Notes under the pieces: model-generated
Database searches by the model: none
Seen by the model: only the letters and a program-made list of their open reading frames with translations
Told to the model about the DNA's origin: nothing
In this document: piece after piece, positions 8,641-16,871 of the stretch
Layout of the letters: the number at the start of each line of letters is the position of its first letter
Numbering within the stretch: the first letter of the stretch is position 1
Made by a program: the position numbers and the translations under genes
DNA from: Prevotella vespertina
Lineage (GTDB): Bacteria > Bacteroidota > Bacteroidia > Bacteroidales > Bacteroidaceae
Assembly: GCF_009728485.1 (NCBI RefSeq)
Contig: NZ_VVIQ01000003.1
Span: 248,001-312,000 of the forward strand
Direction of reading: 5' to 3'
Length of the DNA: 64,000 nucleotides

Positions 8641-9138
8641 TATTTTCTTCGCTTATTATTAAAATATTCTTTTCGCTTTTCCTCAGCCTTCTTTATTTCT
8701 TTTAAGTAATGATTAAAAAATAACTTGGTACATTTTCGGAGCCGAGGCATCGGTCTTGAGCAGTGTATTCAATTGATGAAAAACTCCAGAAATGGAACTA
8801 TATGGTTTCATGGAGAGAGAGAAAAAAATACCAAGTTATTTTTTTATCATTACTAAAGGCGTCTTTTGCGTTTTCTTTGTAATGCCATGCGTAGCAACAA
8901 CCAATGTCTCTGCATCTGTATCCCAAAAAGCAAACAGGCGATAAGCCATCCCATCATATAGAGTTCGGAACTCCCATATATCTGTATTACCCAGTTTTTT
9001 AAACAAACTATTGTCGAGTACGAACATACTCTTACCTATATTGTATACCACTTTGACCCTTGCTTTCTGTGGTAAGAGGGTTAAGAAGTCTATTGCATCC
9101 TGCATATAGGCTATCTTAAATCTTGCTTCTCGTTCCAT
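8640..9138 (-). pseudogene. higB: HigB/RelE-type toxin (Gp49-like) split by a MITE
   Basis: Reading from ATG 9138 gives a normal Gp49/HigB-type toxin up to residue 94 (WEFRTLYDGMAYRLFAFWDT, then THGITKKTQKTP). The frame then enters the inverted repeat of the MITE and stops after six foreign residues at 8836 (100 aa). On the far side of the MITE (8704-8640) the same frame continues as LKEIKKAEEKRKEY and further to a TAA that overlaps the antitoxin ATG. Removing the 148-bp insert and one TAA target copy restores a 115-aa toxin. The truncated product lacks the C-terminal helix and may be inactive. Confidence 0.85.
8706..8853. mobile_element. 148-bp MITE with 25-bp terminal inverted repeats
   Basis: The terminal inverted repeats 8706-8730 and 8829-8853 match at 24 of 25 positions and enclose about 98 bp without a transposase gene. 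The direct repeat TAA flanks both sides (8703-8705 and 8854-8856), consistent with a 3-bp target duplication of the TNA type made by some IS5-family (IS1031-like) transposases. The target is proven by the reading frame: excision restores the toxin gene exactly. The mobilising transposase is not in the window. Confidence 0.85.
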
Positions 9139-9325
9139 GTTATTGATTGTCTGCTACAAAGATAAGCATTAGTTTCCATATATGTAACCTTTCTCTTTCT
9201 TTTTTTGACCATAATTTATACTAAAGGCTTTAAACAAGTTCCTCCATAAAAGATAATACCAAGCCCCTCCCCCACTAATTCCTCACATCTAAAATACTAT
9301 AAACAAGAATACTACTATCTGATTA

Positions 9326-9360
9326 TTTACAATCAAGTGGAAGTTCCACTTGATTGTAAA
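9326..9360. promoter_or_regulatory. Perfect 35-bp palindrome upstream of Ca2+ ATPase
   Basis: 17-bp arms (9326-9342 and 9344-9360) are exact complements around a single central G. The palindrome lies 39 bp upstream of the -7 element. It has no poly-T tail, so a dyad operator is more likely than a terminator. Its right end abuts the first copy of a 23-nt direct repeat. Confidence 0.6.
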
Positions 9361-9455
9361 CATGTTCCCTTCTGTCGCCGAATATCATTTTTTCTTTGTA
9401 TCTTTGCAGCCCAAGTACAACAGCTAAAAGGCAAACATGTTCCCTTTTGTCGCCG
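9358..9455 (+). repeat. 23-nt direct repeat flanking the ATPase promoter
   Basis: The copies at 9358-9380 and 9433-9455 share 22 of 23 bases (AAACATGTTCCCTT-Y-TGTCGCCG). They lie on either side of the TATCTTTG -7 element at 9399-9406, which makes them candidate regulator sites or a small duplication. Confidence 0.6.
9399..9406 (+). promoter_or_regulatory. -7 box for the Ca2+ ATPase gene
   Basis: TATCTTTG matches the Bacteroidota TAnnTTTG element, 72 bp before ATG 9478. It shows that the longer frame opening at 9337 is not the real start. No clear -33 TTTG is visible. Confidence 0.6.
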
Positions 9456-9477
9456 TTGTCTCATACACAAAGACATT

Positions 9478-12174
9478 ATGAAAGAGAAGAAGATAATTAA
9501 CGGGCTTAATGATCAAGAGGTGTTAGCAAGTAGGCAGAAGTACGGTGAAAACCTCCTCACACCACCTGCGAAAGAGCCTATGTGGAAGCGTTTTATAACG
9601 AAATTTGAGGATCCTCTGATTATCATTCTACTTGTTGCTGGCATTCTCTCTATCGCTATCTCTTTCTATGAATACTATGGTTTGCATGAAGGAACAGAGG
9701 TGTTTTTCGAGCCAGTAGGCATTTTTATCGCCATACTATTGGCTACTGGCATGGCATTCTTCTTCGAGGAGAAAGCGAACAAGGCCTTTTCTGTTCTCAA
9801 CCAAGTCAATGACGAAGAACCTGTGGAGGTCATTCGAAATGGCAACACCACCCAAATAACAAAGCGAGAGGTTGTGGTTGGCGATGTGGTCAGGCTCAAC
9901 ACGGGCTCTGAAGTGCCTGCTGATGGAGTGTTACTACAAGCTATCTCTCTCAACATAGACGAGTCTTCTCTCACAGGAGAGCCTATCTGCCATAAGAGTA
10001 CACATGAAGCTGATTTCGATAAAGACGCAACATTCCCAACAAACTATGTCCTTCGTGGAACAAAGGTGATGGAAGGTCATGGTTTATTCCGCGTTGAAAA
10101 GATTGGAGATAATACCGAAAATGGTAAGGTTTTCGTAGCTTCTCAGATTGATAACAGCGTTAAGACACCTCTTACCGAGCAATTAGAACGATTGGGCAAA
10201 CTTATTACTTGGGCTAGCTACACCATTGCCGCCCTCATTCTCATTGCCCGCATTATCATGTTCTTCTCGAACTTCTCCTTCGATTGGGTACACTTCCTGC
10301 AATATCTCCTAGACTCAATAATGATTTGCGTGACGCTTATCGTCGTTGCTGTTCCCGAAGGATTACCTATGGCGGTAACGCTTTCTTTGGCTTATTCAAT
10401 GCGTCGTATGCTAAAAACAAATAATCTTGTGCGCAAGATGCACGCTTGCGAAACAATGGGAGCAACGACTGTCATTTGTACAGATAAGACTGGAACGCTA
10501 ACGCAGAATCAAATGCGTGTGAGTGAAATGGCTATTGACAGGGAGACTGAAGAGCACAGGGCGTTAGCAAGAGAGGCTATTGCTGTGAACTCAACAGCGT
10601 CTCTCGATTTCACTGATACTCATCACCCAACCGCCTTAGGCAACCCAACAGAAGGTGCACTCCTACTTTGGTTAAATGATCAGGGCTATGATTACCGTCA
10701 GTTGCGCACAGAGGCTGAGGTTATAGACGAACTTCCTTTCTCAACAGAACGCAAGTGCATGGGAACCTTGGTGCGCTCTGCTCAACTTCCGGGGAAGACC
10801 ATCTTATATATAAAAGGTGCAACTGACATCATCCGTAACTATTGTTCTTCTATCATGGGGAATCGTTCGTGGGATGAAATTAGCAACCAGTTGTTAACCT
10901 GGCAGAACCAAGCTATGCGCACATTAGGCTTTGCTTGTATGCTCATCGACGATGACAACTTACACGAGGGGGTAATCCCAACCCTCCTCGACACCATCAA
11001 ACAAACAGGGAAAGGATTAACTTTCCAAGGTATCGTAGCCATCTCCGACCCTGTTCGTAAGGAGGTTCCTGCTGCCGTTCGGGAATGTCTTGATGCTGGT
11101 ATAGATGTTAAGATTGTCACAGGCGATACCCCGGGAACAGCAAAAGAGATAGGTCGACAGGTGGGACTATGGACTAGGAAGGATTGTGATAACTGTGTGA
11201 TAACAGGTCCGGAGTTTGAAGCTCTAAGTGACGAAGAACTTTCTAAACGCGTAAACAACCTAAAGATCATAGCCCGCGCACGCCCAATGGATAAGAAGCG
11301 ATTGGTTGAAGCCTTGCAAGCTCAGCATCAAGTCGTAGCAGTTACGGGCGATGGAACAAACGATGCACCAGCTCTCAAAGCTGCACACGTGGGTTTATCA
11401 ATGGGCGATGGGACGAATGTTGCGAAAGAAGCATCCGATATCACCATCATTGATAACTCCTTCCGTTCTATCGGTCGTGCGGTAATGTGGGGGCGATCAC
11501 TCTATCAGAACATCCAGAGATTCATCCTTTTTCAGATGACAGTAAACGTTGCTGCCTGTCTTATCGTTCTAGCAGGTGCATTGATGGGGACGCAGAGTCC
11601 ACTGACAGTAACTCAAATGTTATGGGTCAACCTCATTATGGATACCTTCGCAGCAATGGCTCTCGCCTCCCTTCCACCATCGGAATCTGTCATGCATGAT
11701 AAGCCTCGCAACCGCAAGTCTTTCATTATTAATCCAGCAATGACAAGACTCATTATCGGTGTTGGTTGTTTGTTCTTTGTAATCCTACTCACATTGCTTT
11801 ATATGCTGGAACATGCTCCTATTCATTCGATGACCGACTTCCTTACATGGAAGAATATGGGAAATCAAGGACTAACTGACCATGAGTTGAGCATCTTCTT
11901 CACACTCTTTGTGATGATACAGTTCTGGAATATGTTTAATGCGCGAGCCTTTGCAACAGGACGTAGTGCCTTCCACTTGAAAGGTTGTAAGGGTTTTGGG
12001 GGTATAGCCTTGTTGATATTTGTGGGGCAGATTATCATTGTGCAGTGTGGTGGAAGGATGTTCAACGTCACTCCCCTTAGCCTTTCTGATTGGTTGATCA
12101 TCGTCACTTCAACCTCTGCCGTTCTATGGATCGGAGAGTTATTCCGCCTCTTCAACAAACGAAACAAGCAATAG
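9478..12174 (+). CDS. PMCA-type calcium-translocating P-type ATPase
   Basis: Inner membrane P-type ATPase, 898 aa, predicted to export Ca2+ using ATP. Visible in order: cation ATPase N-terminal domain (NDQEVLASRQKYGENLLT), actuator motif SLTGEP, the transmembrane ion-binding VAVPEGLP (P293-P297), the phosphorylation site DKTGT (D336), the nucleotide-binding domain, and the hinge TGDGTNDAP (about 623-631). A C-terminal set of membrane helices follows. VAVPEGLP without an immediately preceding CPC points to Ca2+ rather than heavy metals. The start at 9478 is chosen because the 47 extra upstream residues would cover the promoter and a direct repeat. Confidence 0.9.
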   Translation: MKEKKIINGLNDQEVLASRQKYGENLLTPPAKEPMWKRFITKFEDPLIIILLVAGILSIAISFYEYYGLHEGTEVFFEPVGIFIAILLATGMAFFFEEKANKAFSVLNQVNDEEPVEVIRNGNTTQITKREVVVGDVVRLNTGSEVPADGVLLQAISLNIDESSLTGEPICHKSTHEADFDKDATFPTNYVLRGTKVMEGHGLFRVEKIGDNTENGKVFVASQIDNSVKTPLTEQLERLGKLITWASYTIAALILIARIIMFFSNFSFDWVHFLQYLLDSIMICVTLIVVAVPEGLPMAVTLSLAYSMRRMLKTNNLVRKMHACETMGATTVICTDKTGTLTQNQMRVSEMAIDRETEEHRALAREAIAVNSTASLDFTDTHHPTALGNPTEGALLLWLNDQGYDYRQLRTEAEVIDELPFSTERKCMGTLVRSAQLPGKTILYIKGATDIIRNYCSSIMGNRSWDEISNQLLTWQNQAMRTLGFACMLIDDDNLHEGVIPTLLDTIKQTGKGLTFQGIVAISDPVRKEVPAAVRECLDAGIDVKIVTGDTPGTAKEIGRQVGLWTRKDCDNCVITGPEFEALSDEELSKRVNNLKIIARARPMDKKRLVEALQAQHQVVAVTGDGTNDAPALKAAHVGLSMGDGTNVAKEASDITIIDNSFRSIGRAVMWGRSLYQNIQRFILFQMTVNVAACLIVLAGALMGTQSPLTVTQMLWVNLIMDTFAAMALASLPPSESVMHDKPRNRKSFIINPAMTRLIIGVGCLFFVILLTLLYMLEHAPIHSMTDFLTWKNMGNQGLTDHELSIFFTLFVMIQFWNMFNARAFATGRSAFHLKGCKGFGGIALLIFVGQIIIVQCGGRMFNVTPLSLSDWLIIVTSTSAVLWIGELFRLFNKRNKQ

Positions 12175-12207
12175 TCACAAATCAAAGAGAATATCAACTA
12201 ATAAACA

Positions 12208-12330
12208 GAAGAGCCTTTCTTTCACGCAAAGAGAGGCTCTTCTTGCTATGAGGAAAGGCTTTCTTCACAATGAAAAGGGCGTCTCTTTGATTGGGGAAAA
12301 GACTCTCTTACAAGAGAAAGAACATCTCAT
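12208..12330. repeat. Chain of short palindromes, family B
   Basis: Successive hairpin-forming units of about 28 nt built on GGCTTTCTT...AAGAGAGGC-like arms separated by a 4-6 nt variable loop. Related chains occur at 34269-34372, 49470-49569 and 57526-57605. This copy follows the ATPase stop and may also act in termination. Confidence 0.65.
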
Positions 12331-12355
12331 AATTATGAAAAAAACATCCTGCAAC

Positions 12356-12385
12356 TTGATTTTCATTATATTTTCACTATCTTTG
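12356..12385 (+). promoter_or_regulatory. Promoter of the YitT-mnmA unit
   Basis: TTG at 12356-12358 and TATCTTTG at 12378-12385, separated by 19 bp, fit the Bacteroidota -33/-7 promoter. The start codon follows 25 bp after the -7 box. Confidence 0.6.
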
Positions 12386-12410
12386 CAAAATACTATTTAT
12401 CGATAAACAC

Positions 12411-13322
12411 ATGGTCAGAAAAAGAAAAAACAAGCTAAGAGACGTATGGGAGTTCTTAGTGATTGCTTTTGCAATGTTGCTTGGTAGTTTTGGATGGTGC
12501 GCCTTCCTCTTACCTCACAAGATTACAATTGGTGGCATTGCGGGTATTGCCTCTGTTATCCAATGGGGTTTGGACATTCCCGTTCAATATACCTACTTGG
12601 CAATTAATGGTATCTTACTCTTTATTGCTTTGAGGATTCTTGGATGGAAGTTCTGCATTAGAACTATCTTTGCAGTGGTCACCTTTGCCATCTTTACATC
12701 GTTCTTTAGACAGGTGTTCGCAGGTCATGCACTCTTTGCCGACCAACCTTTCCTTGCCTGTGTAGTAGGAGGTGTACTATTAGGAGCTGGTGTTGCCATC
12801 GCATTACAGTACAATGCAAGCTCTGGCGGATCGGATGTTGTGGCTGCAATGATACATAAGTACCGTGACATCTCACTAGGTCGTGTCATCTTGGCATGCG
12901 ACCTTTGCATCATTAGCTCAAGTTATCTCGTATTGAATAATTGGGAGAAAGTGATCTATGGATATATCGTTCTCTTTGTCATGACATACGTTGTTGATTA
13001 CTTGATCAACGGTATGCGAGGTTCCGTTCAGTTCTTTGTTATATCAGAGCACTGGGCAGAGATAGGAACAGCAGTCAATAACGATGTACCTCGTGGATGT
13101 ACCATCATCAATGCACAAGGGTTCTATACAGGTAAGGAATTGAAGATGCTCTTCATCATAGCAAGGCGTTCGGAAGCACGTGCCATCTACCAACTCATTG
13201 ATGAAATAGACCCTAACGCATTCGTTTCACAAGGGGCTGTTAATGGTGTGTATGGCGTTGGCTTTGATCGTATGAAGGTATCACATCGCAAGAAGATAAC
13301 CGAAGAACAGGTACAAGCCTGA
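12411..13322 (+). CDS. YitT family membrane protein (DUF161/DUF2179)
   Basis: 303 aa. The N-terminal two-thirds holds about five to six membrane helices, including the Gly-rich family region (FLLPHKITIGGIAGIASVIQ, then NASSGGSDVVA). The soluble C-terminal DUF2179 domain (from about 215) contains GCTIINAQGFYTGKELKMLF. Family members are inner membrane proteins of unknown transport or sensing role. It lies 29 bp upstream of mnmA and shares its promoter. The family call is strong; the function is not known. Confidence 0.85.
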   Translation: MVRKRKNKLRDVWEFLVIAFAMLLGSFGWCAFLLPHKITIGGIAGIASVIQWGLDIPVQYTYLAINGILLFIALRILGWKFCIRTIFAVVTFAIFTSFFRQVFAGHALFADQPFLACVVGGVLLGAGVAIALQYNASSGGSDVVAAMIHKYRDISLGRVILACDLCIISSSYLVLNNWEKVIYGYIVLFVMTYVVDYLINGMRGSVQFFVISEHWAEIGTAVNNDVPRGCTIINAQGFYTGKELKMLFIIARRSEARAIYQLIDEIDPNAFVSQGAVNGVYGVGFDRMKVSHRKKITEEQVQA

Positions 13323-13351
13323 CGGTATTTTAGATAGGAAAGGATTATAGA

Positions 13352-14434
13352 ATGGATATTCAGGAGATAAAAGATAAACGCATCGCAGTGCTTCTCTCTG
13401 GCGGTGTAGATAGCTCGGTCGTCGTATATGAGTTTGCTCGACTGGGCTTACACCCCGATTGTTTCTATATTAAGATAGGACCAGAAGAGAAGGAGGAATG
13501 GGATTGTAACTCTGAAGAAGACTTGGAGATGGCTACTTCCGTGGCGCATCGTTATGGCTGCAAGTTGCAGGTCATCGATTGTCATAAGGAGTATTGGGAT
13601 CAGGTAACGAGCTATACTATGGAAAAGGTAAAGGCTGGTTTCACTCCAAACCCTGATGTGATGTGCAACAGACTCATAAAGTTTGGTGCCTTCGATGCGA
13701 AGATGGGGCATGATTATGACCTAATAGCAACGGGGCACTATGCGCAGACTGAATGGATTGATGGGCGTAAATGGCTTACAACAAGTCCTGACCCTGTAAA
13801 AGACCAGACCGACTTCTTAGCACAAATATACGATTGGCAACTAAAGAAAGCGATATTCCCTATAGGGCATTATGCGAAGAATGAGGTGAGAGAAATTGCC
13901 GAACAGGAACACTTAATCAATGCTCGTAGGAAGGACTCACAGGGTATCTGCTTCCTTGGTAACATTGATTACAATGAGTATGTACGTCGTTATCTGGGGG
14001 AACAGATGGGGGACATCATCGAATTAGGGACCGGTAAGAAGATTGGTGAGCACCGTGGACTATGGTTCCACACCATCGGACAACGCAAAGGATTGGGTCT
14101 TGGAGGTGGTCCTTGGTTCGTTGTTAAGAAGGATGTGGCGCAGAATATTCTCTATGTAAGCCATGGTTATGATCCAGCAACAGCTTATAAGAAGGACTTC
14201 CCACTGCATGATTTCCACTTCTTAACCGAAGGTATCACAGAACTACCTGCTAAGGTGACTTTCAAGATACGCCATACACCGGAGTATCACACGGCTACCG
14301 TAGAGCAACTAAGCGATGGGAAGTGCCTCATCCATTCTACAGAGAGTATTCATGGAGTTGCCCCCGGACAGTTCTGTGTCATATATGATGAGCAGCACTA
14401 CCGCTGCTTTGGCTCTGGAGAGATTACTCTCTAA
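13352..14434 (+). CDS. mnmA: tRNA-specific 2-thiouridylase MnmA
   Basis: ATP-dependent 2-thiolation of U34 in tRNA-Lys, -Glu and -Gln in the cytosol. 360 aa, typical length. The PP-loop SGGVDSSV begins at S16. The two catalytic cysteines are seen in NPDVMCN (C105) and DSQGICF (C200); ATGHYAQ and the central GLGGGPWFV region are also present. The C-terminal beta-barrel ends in CFGSGEI. The next gene is convergent. Confidence 0.95.
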   Translation: MDIQEIKDKRIAVLLSGGVDSSVVVYEFARLGLHPDCFYIKIGPEEKEEWDCNSEEDLEMATSVAHRYGCKLQVIDCHKEYWDQVTSYTMEKVKAGFTPNPDVMCNRLIKFGAFDAKMGHDYDLIATGHYAQTEWIDGRKWLTTSPDPVKDQTDFLAQIYDWQLKKAIFPIGHYAKNEVREIAEQEHLINARRKDSQGICFLGNIDYNEYVRRYLGEQMGDIIELGTGKKIGEHRGLWFHTIGQRKGLGLGGGPWFVVKKDVAQNILYVSHGYDPATAYKKDFPLHDFHFLTEGITELPAKVTFKIRHTPEYHTATVEQLSDGKCLIHSTESIHGVAPGQFCVIYDEQHYRCFGSGEITL

Positions 14435-14468
14435 GGCGCATTTTAATCGTGTCACACAATTATTTATA

Positions 14469-14511
14469 ACTTCTTAAAGCGACATTCAAAAGCAATGTCT
14501 CTTTAAGAAGT
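14469..14511. terminator. Possible bidirectional terminator between mnmA and the lysozyme gene
   Basis: A 17-bp stem with one mismatch (14469-14486 with 14494-14511) sits between the convergent genes and overlaps the last codons of the minus-strand gene. It lacks a strong T tract on either side, so efficiency is uncertain. Confidence 0.45.
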
Positions 14512-16216
14512 CTTCGTATTGATTGCTATACCCATTAAACACGTTGATATCAACATCACCATGAATACCACGCACCTTTCCATCAGGACTAAGCTGCCAG
14601 TAAGCTAGTTTGAAGTTAGGTTTATACTCTCCATAACGCGCAATCCACACGAGATAGTTATCACCAAGGTCGGGGGCTAAGGGCATATAACGATTGGCAA
14701 ACGACTGACTGATATAGAGTATAGGGCGATGACTCGTATGTTTAAATACCATAGACATCCATATCCTCACTTGTTTGAACAGCACTTCAGCACCTCCCAT
14801 AGCATGGATTTGTGCATCAGTAGGCTCTACGTCGAGCACAGGTGGTAGGTCGCCTTTTCTGAATCGAGCTTTCTTTAAGAAGAAGTTAGCCTGCATATAG
14901 CCCGAAGACAAGGTTGAGAAGAAGTGGTAAGAGCCCACTCTAATTCCGTGCTGACGGGCTGCCAAGTAATCAGAATAATAATAGTTGTTGAGCAAGGTGC
15001 GCCCTTCTGTAGCCTTAACATAGGCGAATGAGACAGGATAGTCAACTATCCCTTCCACCTTCTTACTACTTAATGTACCGAGATGAGTGATTCTTAACTT
15101 GCTCCAAGCTATGCTGTAACGCTGCTCCCCCTTCTCATGTTGATGTTTAGAAAGGTCTATACCATAGATACGATCAGCGTTGTAAGTGAGACGCTCGCCC
15201 TTAAATACGTTGTTCTTCCACTCCCCCACCTTCAGAAAGTCATGTGGCGCAACATTGATACCAAAGCCATTTCGCTTGCCATCCTGCCAATGCCCATCAT
15301 AAAAACTACCATCATTACCATAATACTGACCATACCCCTCAGCCTTTCCTCCTCGTTGCTCGCCAACGTAATAACCCGCAGAATCAATCAAAGCTCCTGC
15401 TGGAAAGCCAAGAACAGGATGCGAATAAGCCTTGAAGTTACGCAAACTCTCTTGCATTCCTCGCTCTCTGCCGAAGCGTGAAGAGATCATCCAAGGAGTC
15501 ATACAATCAGATGTCTGCAAGCAAAGAGCCCATCGGTTTGATTCATCATTCAAGCGATTACAAACCATTATCTCGCCTGGCTTATACCATACACGCGCTG
15601 TGTATTGATTCACTTGACGGATTCGAAGACGTGCAGTAGGTTTTATATCTTGCAAAACGTGTATAATCCTTTGCAATGAATCTATCTGATGAACCACCGC
15701 TGTATGATAATCGGCAATCTTGTTATAACCATAGTCTTGCACACTATGAACACGCAAATAATAGGCAGTTTCATTGCGCTTGGACTGTAAACCCACTAAC
15801 TTTATATCCATCTTCATCAATGCGTACATCAATACCTGACGCAACTTCTGATCCTTCAGATTGATAATTGTGGAAGGATAATGGCGCCTTATCACAGCTA
15901 TACGCCCAAAGCTAGAAGGCAAAATGGGTAGTTTATTCACCCAATAGCCCTCTGTTACGGACATACGTGAGTGTATGGAGTCACCTGGCAGACTACCCTC
16001 TACAAAGGTGGAGTCGGTATAATTGGAGAAATAAGCTGCAGGTTTACCATCAACGTCCAACTGATAATAAGACTTTTCAGTCACATCTACGGCACATCTT
16101 TGTATATGTCTTCTTGTCAACGAGAGGTTACGCCTGGCAATAGATGACAATAGGGAAGCTACGAGAATAAGGCTTACACCCTTGTAAAAATTCCTGTTAA
16201 AGAACGAACGAAACAT
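14486..16216 (-). CDS. MORN-repeat plus GH25 lysozyme-like protein
   Basis: 576 aa. A basic N-terminus and one membrane segment (about 11-28) are followed by an unrecognised region (30-275). Next come MORN-like repeats (about 281-345; GYGQYYGNDGSFYDGHW, GEWKNNVFKGERL) and a complete GH25 muramidase domain (351-576). GH25 landmarks: YGIDLSKHQ (D354), FAYVKATEG, the catalytic LDVEP (D462, E464) and VDIN (D556). Predicted to cleave the MurNAc-GlcNAc bond of peptidoglycan from a membrane-anchored position, so a role in wall remodelling or attack is possible. The fusion of MORN repeats with a lysozyme domain is the notable point. Confidence 0.85.
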   Translation of the reverse strand: MFRSFFNRNFYKGVSLILVASLLSSIARRNLSLTRRHIQRCAVDVTEKSYYQLDVDGKPAAYFSNYTDSTFVEGSLPGDSIHSRMSVTEGYWVNKLPILPSSFGRIAVIRRHYPSTIINLKDQKLRQVLMYALMKMDIKLVGLQSKRNETAYYLRVHSVQDYGYNKIADYHTAVVHQIDSLQRIIHVLQDIKPTARLRIRQVNQYTARVWYKPGEIMVCNRLNDESNRWALCLQTSDCMTPWMISSRFGRERGMQESLRNFKAYSHPVLGFPAGALIDSAGYYVGEQRGGKAEGYGQYYGNDGSFYDGHWQDGKRNGFGINVAPHDFLKVGEWKNNVFKGERLTYNADRIYGIDLSKHQHEKGEQRYSIAWSKLRITHLGTLSSKKVEGIVDYPVSFAYVKATEGRTLLNNYYYSDYLAARQHGIRVGSYHFFSTLSSGYMQANFFLKKARFRKGDLPPVLDVEPTDAQIHAMGGAEVLFKQVRIWMSMVFKHTSHRPILYISQSFANRYMPLAPDLGDNYLVWIARYGEYKPNFKLAYWQLSPDGKVRGIHGDVDINVFNGYSNQYEDFLKRHCF

Positions 16217-16238
16217 CTAAATAACCTTTAAAAACGTT

Positions 16239-16267
16239 GCAAAGTTACTAATAAATACCTAACTTTG
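16239..16267. promoter_or_regulatory. Divergent -7 boxes for the lysozyme and small Cys protein
   Basis: CAAAGTTA at 16239-16246 reads TAACTTTG on the minus strand, toward the lysozyme at 16216. TAACTTTG at 16260-16267 serves the plus-strand gene starting at 16279. The two boxes are only 13 bp apart, so the promoters overlap and probably compete. Confidence 0.6.
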
Positions 16268-16278
16268 CCCCGCAAAAG

Positions 16279-16659
16279 ATGAGAAAATCGGTAAATATAA
16301 CACTTTCCCTCCTACTATCACTGATGATTGTTTGGATTGGTTCTGGTGTGCTGACAATGGTTTGTGAGCATACTGGTAATGTGTCTATAGCCGATAACAT
16401 GAGGGATGGACATTGCAAGAAAGAGGCTAATAAGCACTGCATGAAACTGCAAGTAAAGAGCTTGTCTGCCACAAATACTGCACAATCTTCTATACAGAAG
16501 GTGCATCCTATCCAAATATCTCTACTCCCGCAACTAGTTACAAGTTGCTCGTTATTGCCTTTGCCCACATTGACAAAGGCTCCAGAGAAAGTGCTGTCAT
16601 TGCTTTGGCATAGTCCGCCTAGGCAATATCTACGCTTTCTTACCACACTTCTTATTTGA
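16279..16659 (+). CDS. Small secreted Cys/His protein (HYC_CC_PP-like) of a metal locus
   Basis: 126 aa with an N-terminal membrane or signal segment. It then has spaced Cys and His residues (MVCEHTG, DGHCKKEANKHCMK) and a conserved-looking end, SPPRQYLRFLTTLLI. This layout (signal segment, Cys/His core, Pro-Pro motif near the C-terminus) resembles the small HYC_CC_PP-type proteins that accompany TonB receptors and HMA proteins in Bacteroidota. It opens the putative copper set at 16.3-19.3 kb. Metal binding is inferred from residues and neighbours, not demonstrated. Confidence 0.6.
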   Translation: MRKSVNITLSLLLSLMIVWIGSGVLTMVCEHTGNVSIADNMRDGHCKKEANKHCMKLQVKSLSATNTAQSSIQKVHPIQISLLPQLVTSCSLLPLPTLTKAPEKVLSLLWHSPPRQYLRFLTTLLI

Positions 16660-16871
16660 TATAAAGTCTCTCTGAATCCCTTTCAAGAAGGGACGCAATC
16701 GGCGTATCAGAGCTTTAACGAGGCACTATTAGGAACCAAGAGGATGTCTTGATGGGCTTATCCATCATGCGTCTACGTTTCTCTCGTTGGCTCGAAGGAT
16801 TATTGTATGGCTCATTAAACAACACAGAATGCCATACGATTCATTTCAAACCATCATTTTAAAGACTTTAT

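Noticed and set aside
9337..9477. 47-residue N-terminal extension of the Ca2+ ATPase
   Set aside because: It covers the palindrome edge, both copies of a 23-nt direct repeat and the -7 box; the family starts at the NDQEVLASRQ region.
16660..16871. Cobalamin riboswitch ahead of the TonB receptor
   Set aside because: The gap is long enough, but I could not find the conserved B12-box pattern, and the neighbours point to metal handling instead.
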